Assembly: GCF_047324175.1 (NCBI RefSeq)
Contig: NZ_CP178732.1
Coordinates: 4,836,001-4,900,000 of the forward strand
Length of the DNA stretch: 64,000 bases
DNA from: Acerihabitans sp015654925
GTDB taxonomy: Bacteria; Pseudomonadota; Gammaproteobacteria; Enterobacterales; Enterobacteriaceae
Reading direction: 5' to 3'
In this document: piece by piece, positions 48,035 through 56,000 of the stretch
How the letters are laid out: the number at the start of each line of letters is the position of its first letter
Position numbering within the stretch: the first letter of the stretch is position 1
Position numbers and translations under genes: made by a program
Notes under the pieces: generated by a model
Told to the model about the DNA's origin: nothing
What the model saw: only the letters and a program-made list of their open reading frames with translations
The model's database searches: none

Positions 48035-48110
48035 GCCCGGATAGCTCAGTCGGTAGAGCAGGGGATTGAAAATCCCCGTGTCCTTGGTTCGATTCCGAGT
48101 CCGGGCACCA
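48035..48110 (+). tRNA. pheU: tRNA-Phe (anticodon GAA); island attachment site
   Basis: 76 nt: GCCCGGATAGCTCAGTCGGT at the 5' end, anticodon loop TTGAAAA, T-loop GGTTCGATTC, and encoded CCA. Following yjdC it corresponds to pheU of E. coli, a recurrent integration site for islands. Accessory DNA begins right after it. Confidence 0.97.
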
Positions 48111-48136
48111 TTTATTAAAGAAATCACGATTTAAAG

Positions 48137-48162
48137 AAACCAGCCTGACGGCTGGTTTTTTG
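48137..48162 (+). terminator. Intrinsic terminator after tRNA-Phe
   Basis: AAACCAGCC-TGAC-GGCTGGTTT followed by TTT, starting 27 bp beyond the tRNA. Confidence 0.8.
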
Positions 48163-48174
48163 CTTTCAAGGTAT

Positions 48175-48648
48175 TCAGTTTTCCTTAACCATATCCAGTT
48201 CCTCTATAAATTTTACCCCGTCTGCGGTACGTACCCAGCGCGGCGCGCGCAGTTCGTCGGCGAAATACATCACCAAATCAAACAGCAGCCCGGCAAGAAC
48301 CGGCTCCATCTCCGGTGATAGCATACGCTCCGCCAACAACCGCGCCAGCGCCTGTCCGTACCCGCAGAGCAAATCGGCATCGGGCTCAAAGCGAGGCGAT
48401 GTCCTGGGCCGGTCATCCACGGTCAGGCTTTCAATCAGATGAGATGGAATGGCATCGTCCAACGTGGGACGCAACTGCGCCAGGCAAAGGTCAAGCCGTG
48501 CGCAGAGCTTTTGGCGCTGTGCCGGATCGTCGCTTTGCAGCAAAGCGTCGGCCAGGTTTTCACAATGGCCGGCCAGAACGGTGAAATCGGTGGTTGAATC
48601 GAACGGGATGGAAAGTAACGCATGAGTTTGAGTGGGGATCGTAGCCAT
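48175..48648 (-). CDS. Uncharacterised island protein
   Basis: 157 residues, not recognised. Acidic, predicted mostly helical, with Leu-rich stretches (LCARLDLCLAQLRPTL; ALARLLAERMLSPEMEPVL) and an Arg/Trp segment DELRAPRWVRTADG near the end. No signal peptide or catalytic motif. A start at ATG 48648 has GAGGGTG nearby. It is the first gene of the island, reading toward the tRNA, downstream of the Ash-like small gene. Confidence 0.6.
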   Translation of the reverse strand: MATIPTQTHALLSIPFDSTTDFTVLAGHCENLADALLQSDDPAQRQKLCARLDLCLAQLRPTLDDAIPSHLIESLTVDDRPRTSPRFEPDADLLCGYGQALARLLAERMLSPEMEPVLAGLLFDLVMYFADELRAPRWVRTADGVKFIEELDMVKEN

Positions 48649-48699
48649 AAGGCACCCTCAGTGAGTAACAAACTATTCCCACCACCAGAGGTTCCAATC

Positions 48700-48921
48700 T
48701 CAGGGTGGTGGACCGAACAGGGTTGGAACTACCGGCCTCACTGACACCGGCGCATCTTTCGATGCCCCCGCCCGGCCCACCATAATTTTGGTGCAGCTAA
48801 ACGCGCGACAAAAAAAGACGCGGAGGCGTCTTGTCGCCAGTGAGGTTAATCGGGGTTCCAATCCCAGCACCTGATTTTGCAGGTGCGGCTTAACGATACC
48901 GTTATCGACGTTGGGCCGCAA
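48700..48921 (-). CDS. Ash/Icd-like small protein of P4-type and integrative elements
   Basis: 73-residue frame with the layout of Ash-family proteins in P4-like satellites and islands: LRVFFCRAFSCTKIMVGRAG followed by ASKDAPVSVRPV. In that family a FFC...MVGRAGA..DAPVS string is typical. These loci often overlap RNA-based immunity regions; inverted repeats such as CACCTGATTTTGCAGGTG (about 48869-48886) lie within it. The assignment is by recalled pattern only, and the transcript may matter more than the peptide. Confidence 0.45.
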   Translation of the reverse strand: MRPNVDNGIVKPHLQNQVLGLEPRLTSLATRRLRVFFCRAFSCTKIMVGRAGASKDAPVSVRPVVPTLFGPPP

Positions 48922-49232
48922 GAGATTTTACCAGGATAAACAGAGTGTAACGCTAATCTGTAATACGTCTCGCAGAAAACGGATGGGCGCTCATTAACCC
49001 CTGCCGGTGGACTTAAAACGGATAAATTCAGGAAGACGTCGTTTTGTAGCAATCTGAACAGGGGCGGATACGAAGGCAACTTTATAAGACTCGGCGCTGA
49101 TTGCCTTTACCGTTGCAGGCCTTCTTTTCCTTATTCTATTGCACGGGTATTAACGCCCGAGCCGGACAAAATAAAAAAACGGCTCGTCAAAAAGTCAACG
49201 CTTGAGCGGGAATTACACACCTACGCACCGAT
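48922..49232. other. Non-coding stretch between the Ash-like gene and the MobB fragment
   Basis: About 310 bp without a supported gene. In frame upstream of the MobB-like fragment only a short open stretch is seen before a stop at 49203-49205, so the coupling-protein gene has probably lost its 5' part here. Confidence 0.4.
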
Positions 49233-49523
49233 GTGCGCACGGTGAAATCACTGCTGCCGGAAACACTGCATTATGATCCGCTGGATTATATCGACCTGAG
49301 CAAGGGCATCTTTATCGTGGTGGACAGGGAGAAACAACCGATGTATCTCCCGTTAAAAGACTGGCAAAGGCAACACGCGGATATTATCGGCACAACCGGT
49401 GCTGATAAAGGGGTTGCCACCGGGATATTGCTTTATCAAAGCATCCTTGCCGGTGAAGACATCTTTGTCATGGACCCCGATACGGCTGAATGGGTGGCAA
49501 GAATGCCCCTAGTGTCAGGATAG
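49233..49523 (+). pseudogene. MobB/TraG-type coupling protein (T4CP) fragment
   Basis: 96-residue remnant of a conjugative coupling ATPase: LPLKDWQRQHADIIGTTGAD, then KGVATGILLYQSILAG and FVMDPDTAEW. The Walker A reads GTTGADKG, where homologues have GTTGAGKG, so even the P-loop is damaged. After about EWVARM the frame enters a palindromic scar and stops. The usual protein is several hundred residues longer, including Walker B. It is non-functional. Confidence 0.7.
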
Positions 49524-49536
49524 ATGATCCTAGGGG
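49506..49536. repeat. 31-bp palindromic scar joining two mobilisation gene fragments
   Basis: CCCCTAG (49506-49512) pairs with CTAGGGG (49530-49536), and inside AGGAT pairs with ATCCT. It lies exactly where the coupling-protein fragment ends and the relaxase fragment begins. Twelve bases (TGATCCTAGGGG) recur inverted at 62086-62097. It may be the footprint of an excised or mostly deleted element. Confidence 0.55.
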
Positions 49537-49539
49537 ATA

Positions 49540-50235
49540 AAGAGACTGTTAAATTTCCTGAAAGAAGAAACCTACAGCGATTTTAAAACGCTGATGCTGC
49601 TTTTCGGCTTCAGGGATCACAAATCACTGTATACGCTATTGTCAAAAGTCGAGGGCATGGGGTTAATTCAAAAGCATGTGCTGGGATCACGGACCATGAA
49701 AATTTCATTGTGGGGAATAACCAGTGACGGACTGGCCGTCGTTTTAACACACGATGATGCTATTTTTCCGGCGCGGTTCGAACCTTCAAAAATTACCGGT
49801 TGGACGTTGGAACATCATCTTGATAACCAGGCGGCCCGGCTGATTCTGGAGAAAAAAGGCGCTTCCGGGTGGGTAAACGGTGATCGCACGACCTTCCACA
49901 ACCGTTATCAGGTCAGTCACCGTCCGGACGGGGTAATCACCCTCCCCGGCGGAACCGTCATCGCCATTGAGACTGAGCGCCGTCTGAAAACCAAAGCCCG
50001 TTACCAATCGATCATCGCCAGCCACTTACTGGCTCGTACCCATAAATACTGGATGTACGTTTTTTATATCGTTCCGGACCCGCAGAAAAAGCACGCCATT
50101 GAACTGCTGTTCGACAGCATAAAACACGTCATCGTTAACCATCAGCATATCCCGCTGGAAGCACGCCACCACCATGTTTTTCATGTCTATACCCTCGACG
50201 AACTGCACCAACTGGAGCTGCATCGCTACGCTTAA
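49540..50235 (+). pseudogene. MobC-type relaxase (MOBC family), N-terminus lost
   Basis: The open frame begins after the scar without a start codon (KRLLNFLKEETYSDFKTLM); the first ATG is at 49594 (213 codons from there). It resembles MobC of CloDF13-type and ICE mobilisation systems, where MobB is the coupling protein and MobC the nicking protein. The candidate nuclease motif is VIAIETERRLKTKARYQSII, with Glu and Lys in PD-(D/E)XK-like spacing. The C-terminal part is intact. Whether the shortened protein is made is unknown. Confidence 0.65.
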
Positions 50236-50350
50236 GCCAGTGCTTTTTATGCTGGCAGGTTTACCCATACGGTAAGCCTGCCGCGTGGTTGATTGATGAG
50301 TAATTACTTAAGGTATATACTCACAGTATGCACAGGAGAGGAGCACGACC

Positions 50351-50569
50351 ATGAAACACAGAGTCAGCGTTACCGTGGACAAAGACAATTATCAGGTTCT
50401 GAATGCTGCCGGCGTCAATATTTCTGGTCTGGTGAATGAAGTCATCGGCAAGGAAGCCCGTCGCATAAAGGCTGAGCAATGGAAGAAAGAGAACCACGAA
50501 GGGATGGAGGAAGTTGCCAGATTTATCGCCCAGAATGGCTCTTTCGCCGATGAAAACAGGAACTGGTGA
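50351..50569 (+). CDS. ccdA: Antitoxin CcdA
   Basis: 72 residues, same length as F-plasmid CcdA. N-terminal ribbon-helix-helix region (MKHRVSVTVDKDNYQVLNAAGVNISGLV) is followed by a polar C-terminal CcdB-wrapping part ending FADENRNW. Behind a promoter-like TATACT (about 50318) and an AGGAG ribosome-binding site. Two bp separate its stop from ccdB. Confidence 0.92.
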   Translation: MKHRVSVTVDKDNYQVLNAAGVNISGLVNEVIGKEARRIKAEQWKKENHEGMEEVARFIAQNGSFADENRNW

Positions 50570-50740
50570 TCATGCAATTTACTGTTTATCAGTATAAGCG
50601 GGCCAGCCATTACAAAATGTTTGTCGATGTGCAAAGTGATATTGTCGATACGCCAGGGCGGCGAATGGTCATCCCGCTGATAGCATCGCATCACCTGTCT
50701 GAAAAAGTGAATAAAACCTTGTTCCCCCTGATCCGCATCG

Positions 50741-52037
50741 GGGAGTGTTAGAAATTCTGTGTCATTCCAGTAAAATACCGACAAAAAGGAATGATACATG
50801 TCCCAGCCCTTCGATTTTGATAAAGCCCTGAAAGCACTTCAGGATGGCCAAGCCCTAACGGGAAAAGATGGAATATTAACTCCATTAATCAAACAGTTAA
50901 CGGAAGCAGCGCTGGCTGCTGAGCTGGATTCTCATCTCGCTCAGGATATTGCCGCTAACCGTAAAAACGGTTCGACCAAAAAGACAGTTAAATCGCCAAC
51001 CGGTGCTTTTGAACTCGCCACTCCCCGCGACCGTAACGGCTCTTTTGAACCTCAACTGGTGAAGAAGCATCAGACCACGCTGTCCGATGAGATCGAACGC
51101 AAGATCATCCGCATGTTCGCACTCGGCATGAGCTACAAAGATATCAGCCAGGAAATCGAAGATTTATACGCTTTTAGCGTATCCAGCGCCACGATTAGTG
51201 CTGTCACCGATAAAGTTATTCCTGAGTTAAAACAATGGCAACAGCGCCCACTGGAGGCGGTATACCCCTTCGTCTGGCTGGATGCGATCCACTATAAAAT
51301 CCGCGAAGACGGACGTTATCAAAGCAAAGCGGTTTACACGGTTCTCGCGCTGAATCTGGAAGGCAAAAAAGAGATCCTGGGCCTGTATCTGTCTGAAAAT
51401 GAAGGCGCTAATTTCTGGCTATCGGTGCTGACCGATCTGCAAAACCGTGGCGTGGACGATATTCTGATTGCCTGTGTGGATGGCCTGACGGGGTTCCCGG
51501 AAGCGATAAACAGCATTTACCCGGATACCGAAGTCCAGCTCTGCGTTATCCATCAGATCCGTAACTCGATAAAATACGTCGCATCAAAACATCATAAGGC
51601 GTTTATGGCTGACCTGAAGCCGGTGTATCGGGCGGTATCAAAGGAGGCGGCAGAAACGGCGCTGGATGAGCTGGAGGCGAAATGGGGTCAGCAGTACCCG
51701 GTGGTGCTCCAGTCGTGGCGAAGGAAATGGGATAATCTGTCGCATTACTTCCGGTATCCGGCGACGATCCGCAAGGTGATATACACGACAAACGCAATTG
51801 AATCGGTGCACCGTCAGTTCAGAAAGCTGACGAAAACCAAAGGCGCATTCCCTAATGAAAACAGTCTGTTGAAGTTGCTTTATTTGGGGTTAATGAACGC
51901 ACAGGAAAAATGGACAATGCCGATACAGAGCTGGAATTTGACATTGTCCCAGTTGGCGATTTATTTTGAGGGTCGCCTCGATAAAGTGATTACGTTGTAG
52001 TGATTTTTTAACGTGACACAGAATTATGAATGCTCCC
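50741..52037 (+). mobile_element. IS256-family insertion sequence with 8-bp target duplication
   Basis: 1297 bp. Left end GGGAGTGTTAGAAATTCTGT and right end, read inverted, GGGAGCATTCATAATTCTGT, are imperfect terminal inverted repeats that continue GTCA. The flanks carry the direct repeat CCGCATCG at 50733-50740 and 52038-52045. The element contains one transposase gene. The perfect duplication implies a recent insertion. Confidence 0.93.
50798..52000 (+). CDS. IS256-family transposase (Transposase_mut)
   Basis: 400 residues, full length for the family. DDE catalytic residues are in WLDAIHYK (Asp, about 164), CVDGLTGFPEA (Asp, about 228) and TNAIESVHRQFRKLTK (Glu, about 334). N-terminal helix-turn-helix region with ALGMSYKDISQEIEDLY. 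ATG at 50798 has AAAAGGA upstream. No frameshift, so the element may be active. Confidence 0.95.
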   Translation: MSQPFDFDKALKALQDGQALTGKDGILTPLIKQLTEAALAAELDSHLAQDIAANRKNGSTKKTVKSPTGAFELATPRDRNGSFEPQLVKKHQTTLSDEIERKIIRMFALGMSYKDISQEIEDLYAFSVSSATISAVTDKVIPELKQWQQRPLEAVYPFVWLDAIHYKIREDGRYQSKAVYTVLALNLEGKKEILGLYLSENEGANFWLSVLTDLQNRGVDDILIACVDGLTGFPEAINSIYPDTEVQLCVIHQIRNSIKYVASKHHKAFMADLKPVYRAVSKEAAETALDELEAKWGQQYPVVLQSWRRKWDNLSHYFRYPATIRKVIYTTNAIESVHRQFRKLTKTKGAFPNENSLLKLLYLGLMNAQEKWTMPIQSWNLTLSQLAIYFEGRLDKVITL

Positions 52038-52319
52038 CCGCATCGACGGCGAAGATTACCGACTGATGACAACTGAAATATCAAGCGTTTCCGTTGAGGT
52101 CATCGGTGAAATTATCGCGGATGTAAGCCATTGTGCCGATGAAATCAAAAATGCTATCAATCTCATGTTCTGGGGTGTTTAAACGCCCTTAAACGGTTTT
52201 CAGTAAAAGGGCGGTATATCTCCCATCACCAGAAAATACAGTAAGCACCGATAATCCGGAATGTGAATGTAGGATTAAAGCCGCATTCCTTTGCGTCTTC
52301 CTCTATTTCCTATTTCCGT

Positions 52320-53264
52320 TCAAACCTTCTCCATCAAATAACGATGCGCTTTCGATGCCGCGCTGGCGGCTTTGAAAATATAGCGTTTGTCGTTTTTCAA
52401 CGCCTTCAGCCATGAAGCGATATAGCTTTCATGCTGAACCTCTCCGGCAATCCCTAAATCAGCCATTAGAAACGCGCTTCCCAGCTCAGCGCACAACTCT
52501 TCAAATGCAGAATCCTCACTGCCAAACTTCCCTTTCATTTCTCGGTTTAATCGCAACTTGCCGCCGCTCCAGTGAATCAGCTCATGTAAACCGGTAGCAT
52601 AAAAATCGGCAGCCTCGGGAAAAAGGTGTCGTTCCGGTAAATAAATCTCGTCAGTAGACGGTCTGAAAAAGGCGTTTTGTCCTTTCTCGATGATGTTTGC
52701 GCCACTGCTCCGGAACAGGTTTTCAGCCTGTGGCAGCGCATCGAACGTCTCTGCTGAATTGCCCGGCTCAGTCACCAGGGGCAGGCCGTCAATCTGTTCA
52801 ACATTAAACACGGTGAACGTTTTCAGCATCGGGATATACTCGATCCCGCCTTCGTCGTTTTCCTTTTCCAGCGTGGTATAGAAAATTGCTGTCGTTCCGC
52901 GCTCGCCCTTACGAACCTGTCCCCCTGCCACCTTCGACTGTTTGTAGGTCATCCAGCGGGAATCATTGAATCCCTGTTTTGAAGCACTACACCACAACAA
53001 CATAATATTCATACCGCTGTAGGCAATATTGGTTGCGTAATTAGTAGGTAACCCGGACATGCCTGGCGCGCGCTGCCACGGACACGCCCACGGCTTAACC
53101 CCGGCTTCCAGTGCCGTAATGATGCTGTCGGTGACGGTCTGATAAATATCGGTTCTGGTTTTTGAACATTTCGTTTTTGATGAGCCTGACTGCTCCAGCG
53201 GGGATACGCTGGTCGCCGTTGCGGTGTTAGGGGCGCTGGTCTGGATATGCAAGGAAATAGACAT
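52320..53264 (-). CDS. ArdC-like antirestriction protein (ssDNA-binding plus zincin)
   Basis: 314 residues from ATG 53264 (MSISLHIQTSAPNTATATS), with GGAG upstream. N-terminal ArdC domain (about 40-160: DIYQTVTDSIITALEAGVKPW; GLPTNYATNIAYSGMNIMLLW) and C-terminal zincin-like metallopeptidase with the HELIHW zinc motif (about residue 235) and a downstream Glu (FEELCAELGSAFL). ArdC proteins protect incoming ssDNA from type I restriction during conjugation. Fits with the mobilisation remnants. Confidence 0.87.
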   Translation of the reverse strand: MSISLHIQTSAPNTATATSVSPLEQSGSSKTKCSKTRTDIYQTVTDSIITALEAGVKPWACPWQRAPGMSGLPTNYATNIAYSGMNIMLLWCSASKQGFNDSRWMTYKQSKVAGGQVRKGERGTTAIFYTTLEKENDEGGIEYIPMLKTFTVFNVEQIDGLPLVTEPGNSAETFDALPQAENLFRSSGANIIEKGQNAFFRPSTDEIYLPERHLFPEAADFYATGLHELIHWSGGKLRLNREMKGKFGSEDSAFEELCAELGSAFLMADLGIAGEVQHESYIASWLKALKNDKRYIFKAASAASKAHRYLMEKV

Positions 53265-53666
53265 GGTTTTTTCTCCGTCAGTGGTGTGATTTTCGTCTTC
53301 GTATCGCCTAACGGTTCGCTTTCCCGGCATCGTTCCGGCCCGCAAGGGCGCAGAATGCGTGCTATTTACCCTTGCGGGACGGGTTGTGTTGGGAAACGAT
53401 TGGCCGGAAGCAGGTACAGAAACGGAAAGCTCACTGGAGAAAAAAGCTGTCGCTGCATACCAGAACGTAGCGCCCTTTGTTCCGCAGCGGTGAAATGGGG
53501 TTGGGGGTTGGTCACCCCTCGTTTAGACCCTTTATCTGTTATGGTTTTCGCTTGTACTCCTGCTGCATCACGGTATGATTTTGTTATCAGTCGTCTGGTT
53601 TCCTTACCGCAGCTCCCGATTGCGGAACCATGCGAGAAAGCGTCATTAGCTACTAAAGGTGTAAGA
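53265..53666. other. Intergenic region upstream of the TerB-N operon
   Basis: 402 bp between divergent ardC-like and TerB-N genes. The open frame extending upstream from the TerB-N gene across this region reads as non-protein-like sequence. A candidate promoter lies at 53552-53579. Nothing else was recognised. Confidence 0.45.
53552..53579 (+). promoter_or_regulatory. Candidate promoter of the TerB-N/ATPase/helicase operon
   Basis: TTGTAC (53552-53557), 16-bp spacer, TATGAT (53574-53579), about 90 bp upstream of ATG 53667. Weak but the best match in this gap. Confidence 0.45.
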
Positions 53667-55997
53667 ATGGGATTCTGGATTTTTTTTGCTGCGCTGATCG
53701 TTATCTATCTTCTCTTTTTCAAAAAGAAAAAAACTAGCTCAATTAGCCGGTACGGTGAAAACAGCGCTGCAAAAATTACAGTAAGCCCAACACCTCACCC
53801 TGTTAAATCAGTCAAAAGCGTTAATACTTCGTCATCGCAGATGCAAGCATTAGACGATGACAAGCTTGCAACTTTCAGTCTCGTTAACGGCTTAACGGTT
53901 GAATTTCTTGGTAGTCACGGACAAGAAAAAAATTTATCTACCCAACGTAATAGAGCTCCTGCGCGATGGATAAACCCCGGAGAAAATGTAAAAATCCAAA
54001 ATATCGTTATCAATCGTGGTAATTTTTATTTTGGGGGACAGATAAAAGCTAATTTATCGGCAAAATACAATAAGTTTTATAATGATGGTTCCGATGCTTC
54101 GCTGGTTAGCGATGCGTTATCTGTCCAAACGGCCCCAAAACATTACGAAGATGATTCATTAGGGTATTGGCCTAGTTATTCGACACTCTCTCCATGCGGT
54201 CGTGGTGCCTACCTTGACTGGCTAGCTAGTGACCGAAGCGATCCTACCTGCCCTATCGGCTATGCTTTCATCTATTTTTATGGATTAGAACGCCGGGCAC
54301 TGGTTGATGGAAAACAGAAAGACATCTCCGATAATGATTTCAGAATCTTATTTGAAGAAGTTTTACGATTGCGAAGTGTTTTTCAAAAAAATAATTCATT
54401 CCAGCATTACGCGACTCAATTAATGGAAGCCATGTCGCTTCTTCGGCCTAATACAATTTTAATCGAAAATGAAAATGAATATTTTGCTTCAGGAAGCTCA
54501 TTGCTATTTCAATATCGCTTGGCAACGATTGTCGCCCAGGAGAAACCTGTTCCGACTGAGTTGGCATTGGCGTGGGTGAAATATTATACCGAATATACGC
54601 TACGAACTCCGGCGCGTCGCTGTGCAGAGGAGTTCGCTACGCTATTTAAACAACGTTATGCTAAAAAATTTGGTGAGGGTCTTGTGATTAAGCCCAACAA
54701 GACCCGACTCAAGTTAGATTACACTCCGGCTAGCAATTCGCTCAGGGGGATCAGCATTGAACTCCCCGATCTTCCTAATCCTAGCGTTCTGAGAGCACCT
54801 GTACAAAAATTGATGCAAATTGCAGAATCCTGCACCAACGATTTGGATGCTTACAGCCGCTACCTCGGTAAAAAAGATACATCAAGAAATGACATTGCTG
54901 CCATTATGTTACTGCCCAATGAAATCCTCACCGAAAGCGCAGGACAGATGTTTACGGAGTTTAAAAGCTGGGCCGAAGGTAAAATTATGGAAAGTTCCGG
55001 GCTTGCTACTGTCGCTGATTTCTGGTCCCGTCTAGGCATGCCGGTTCCTGATAAGCTTAATAAAAAAGAGGCCGAGCTTATGCAGAATTTCGCACAACGT
55101 GCGGGTTACGGAATAGCACCGGATATGAGATACCATCACTTCAAACCGGAACCTGACGGTAATGTTGTTTTATTTGCCGGAGGGCACGGCGAGTTCTTCT
55201 CACCCTCCGCAGAATTCATTTCGGTTTCCGTTGCACTCCGACTTGGTGCTATGATCGCACAAACAGATAAAAGTATTGATACATCGGAACAGGCAGCGCT
55301 GGAGAAAACGATTGATCATAACAGCGCGTTGTCACCGGAGGAAAAAAGCTCATTACACGCCTACCTCATATGGCGGCTTAATACGCCAGCCAGTATGGCT
55401 GGCCTGAGAGGCAGAATTGAGAAACTCACCGATAACGACAAATCTGTTATCGGTCATGTCATCGTAACCGTCGCCTGCGCTGATGGAAAAATTGATCCCG
55501 CTGAAATTAAGCAGCTGGAAAAAATTTACGCCAGCCTTGGGATGAATAGTAGTGCCGTAACCAGCGATATCCATCACCTGTCAACCGCAGAAAAAACATC
55601 ACTAGCCGCCACACCGGCCGCATCAGGCACAGATAATGTATTTTCACTCAATGAACATGTTCTTGCGCGCCATGAGTCCGACACGAAAGATGTTCATCAG
55701 TTGCTGAGCACAATTTTTGTTGAGGACGAACCCGAAGAAATGCTTCAGGTAGTCACTTCTGCGCAATCAGCTTCTGGCCTTGATGAAGCGCATAATCAGC
55801 TGTACCAACACTTGCTGGTAAAAGAACGATGGCCCAGAAACGAAGTCGCCGAGCTATGCCAACGGTTTAACTTGATGGTGAGCGGTGCCATTGAAACTAT
55901 TAATGACTGGTCTTACGAACAGATTGATGCCCCAGTTCTTGATGATGACGATGACATTTATGTTGACCTGGCAATTGCACAAGAACTCAAAGGATAA
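53667..55997 (+). CDS. Membrane-anchored TerB-N/TerB domain protein
   Basis: 776 residues from ATG 53667 (MGFWIFFAALIVIYLLFFKKKK), behind AAAGG; the open frame continues 140 codons upstream but lacks coding character. One N-terminal transmembrane helix, a polar linker to about 95, and a TerB-N domain (about 100-330) with LGYWPSYSTLSPCGRGAYLD and GYAFIYFYGLERRAL. A TerB-like helical domain spans about 515-640 (LRLGAMIAQTDKSID; VACADGKIDPAEIKQLEKIY), with an acidic C-terminal part (about 680-776) probably being TerB-C. TerB domains bind metal and membranes in Ter stress systems. Three-gene operon with the next two. Likely membrane sensor or scaffold (inference). Confidence 0.78.
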   Translation: MGFWIFFAALIVIYLLFFKKKKTSSISRYGENSAAKITVSPTPHPVKSVKSVNTSSSQMQALDDDKLATFSLVNGLTVEFLGSHGQEKNLSTQRNRAPARWINPGENVKIQNIVINRGNFYFGGQIKANLSAKYNKFYNDGSDASLVSDALSVQTAPKHYEDDSLGYWPSYSTLSPCGRGAYLDWLASDRSDPTCPIGYAFIYFYGLERRALVDGKQKDISDNDFRILFEEVLRLRSVFQKNNSFQHYATQLMEAMSLLRPNTILIENENEYFASGSSLLFQYRLATIVAQEKPVPTELALAWVKYYTEYTLRTPARRCAEEFATLFKQRYAKKFGEGLVIKPNKTRLKLDYTPASNSLRGISIELPDLPNPSVLRAPVQKLMQIAESCTNDLDAYSRYLGKKDTSRNDIAAIMLLPNEILTESAGQMFTEFKSWAEGKIMESSGLATVADFWSRLGMPVPDKLNKKEAELMQNFAQRAGYGIAPDMRYHHFKPEPDGNVVLFAGGHGEFFSPSAEFISVSVALRLGAMIAQTDKSIDTSEQAALEKTIDHNSALSPEEKSSLHAYLIWRLNTPASMAGLRGRIEKLTDNDKSVIGHVIVTVACADGKIDPAEIKQLEKIYASLGMNSSAVTSDIHHLSTAEKTSLAATPAASGTDNVFSLNEHVLARHESDTKDVHQLLSTIFVEDEPEEMLQVVTSAQSASGLDEAHNQLYQHLLVKERWPRNEVAELCQRFNLMVSGAIETINDWSYEQIDAPVLDDDDDIYVDLAIAQELKG

Positions 55998-56000
55998 TTC

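Larger units (their letters stand above)
50572..52182 (+). pseudogene. ccdB: Gyrase toxin gene ccdB, interrupted by an IS256-family element
   Basis: Codons 1-57 read MQFTVYQYKRASHYKMFVDV, then IDTPGRRMVIPL-like residues to LIRI. After the IS the frame resumes with IDGEDYRLMTTEISSVSV and ends ADEIKNAINLMFWGV (stop 52180-52182). Removing the IS and one copy of the 8-bp duplication restores LIRIDGEDY in frame, so the gene was intact before insertion. The C-terminal gyrase-poisoning residues (W, G, hydrophobic end) are preserved but out of the first fragment. Confidence 0.92.

Noticed and set aside
53247..53666. Upstream in-frame extension of the TerB-N gene (140 codons)
   Set aside because: Composition is Arg/Cys/Ser-rich without domain character, it overlaps the ardC-like start region, and a good ribosome-binding site and membrane helix mark ATG 53667.
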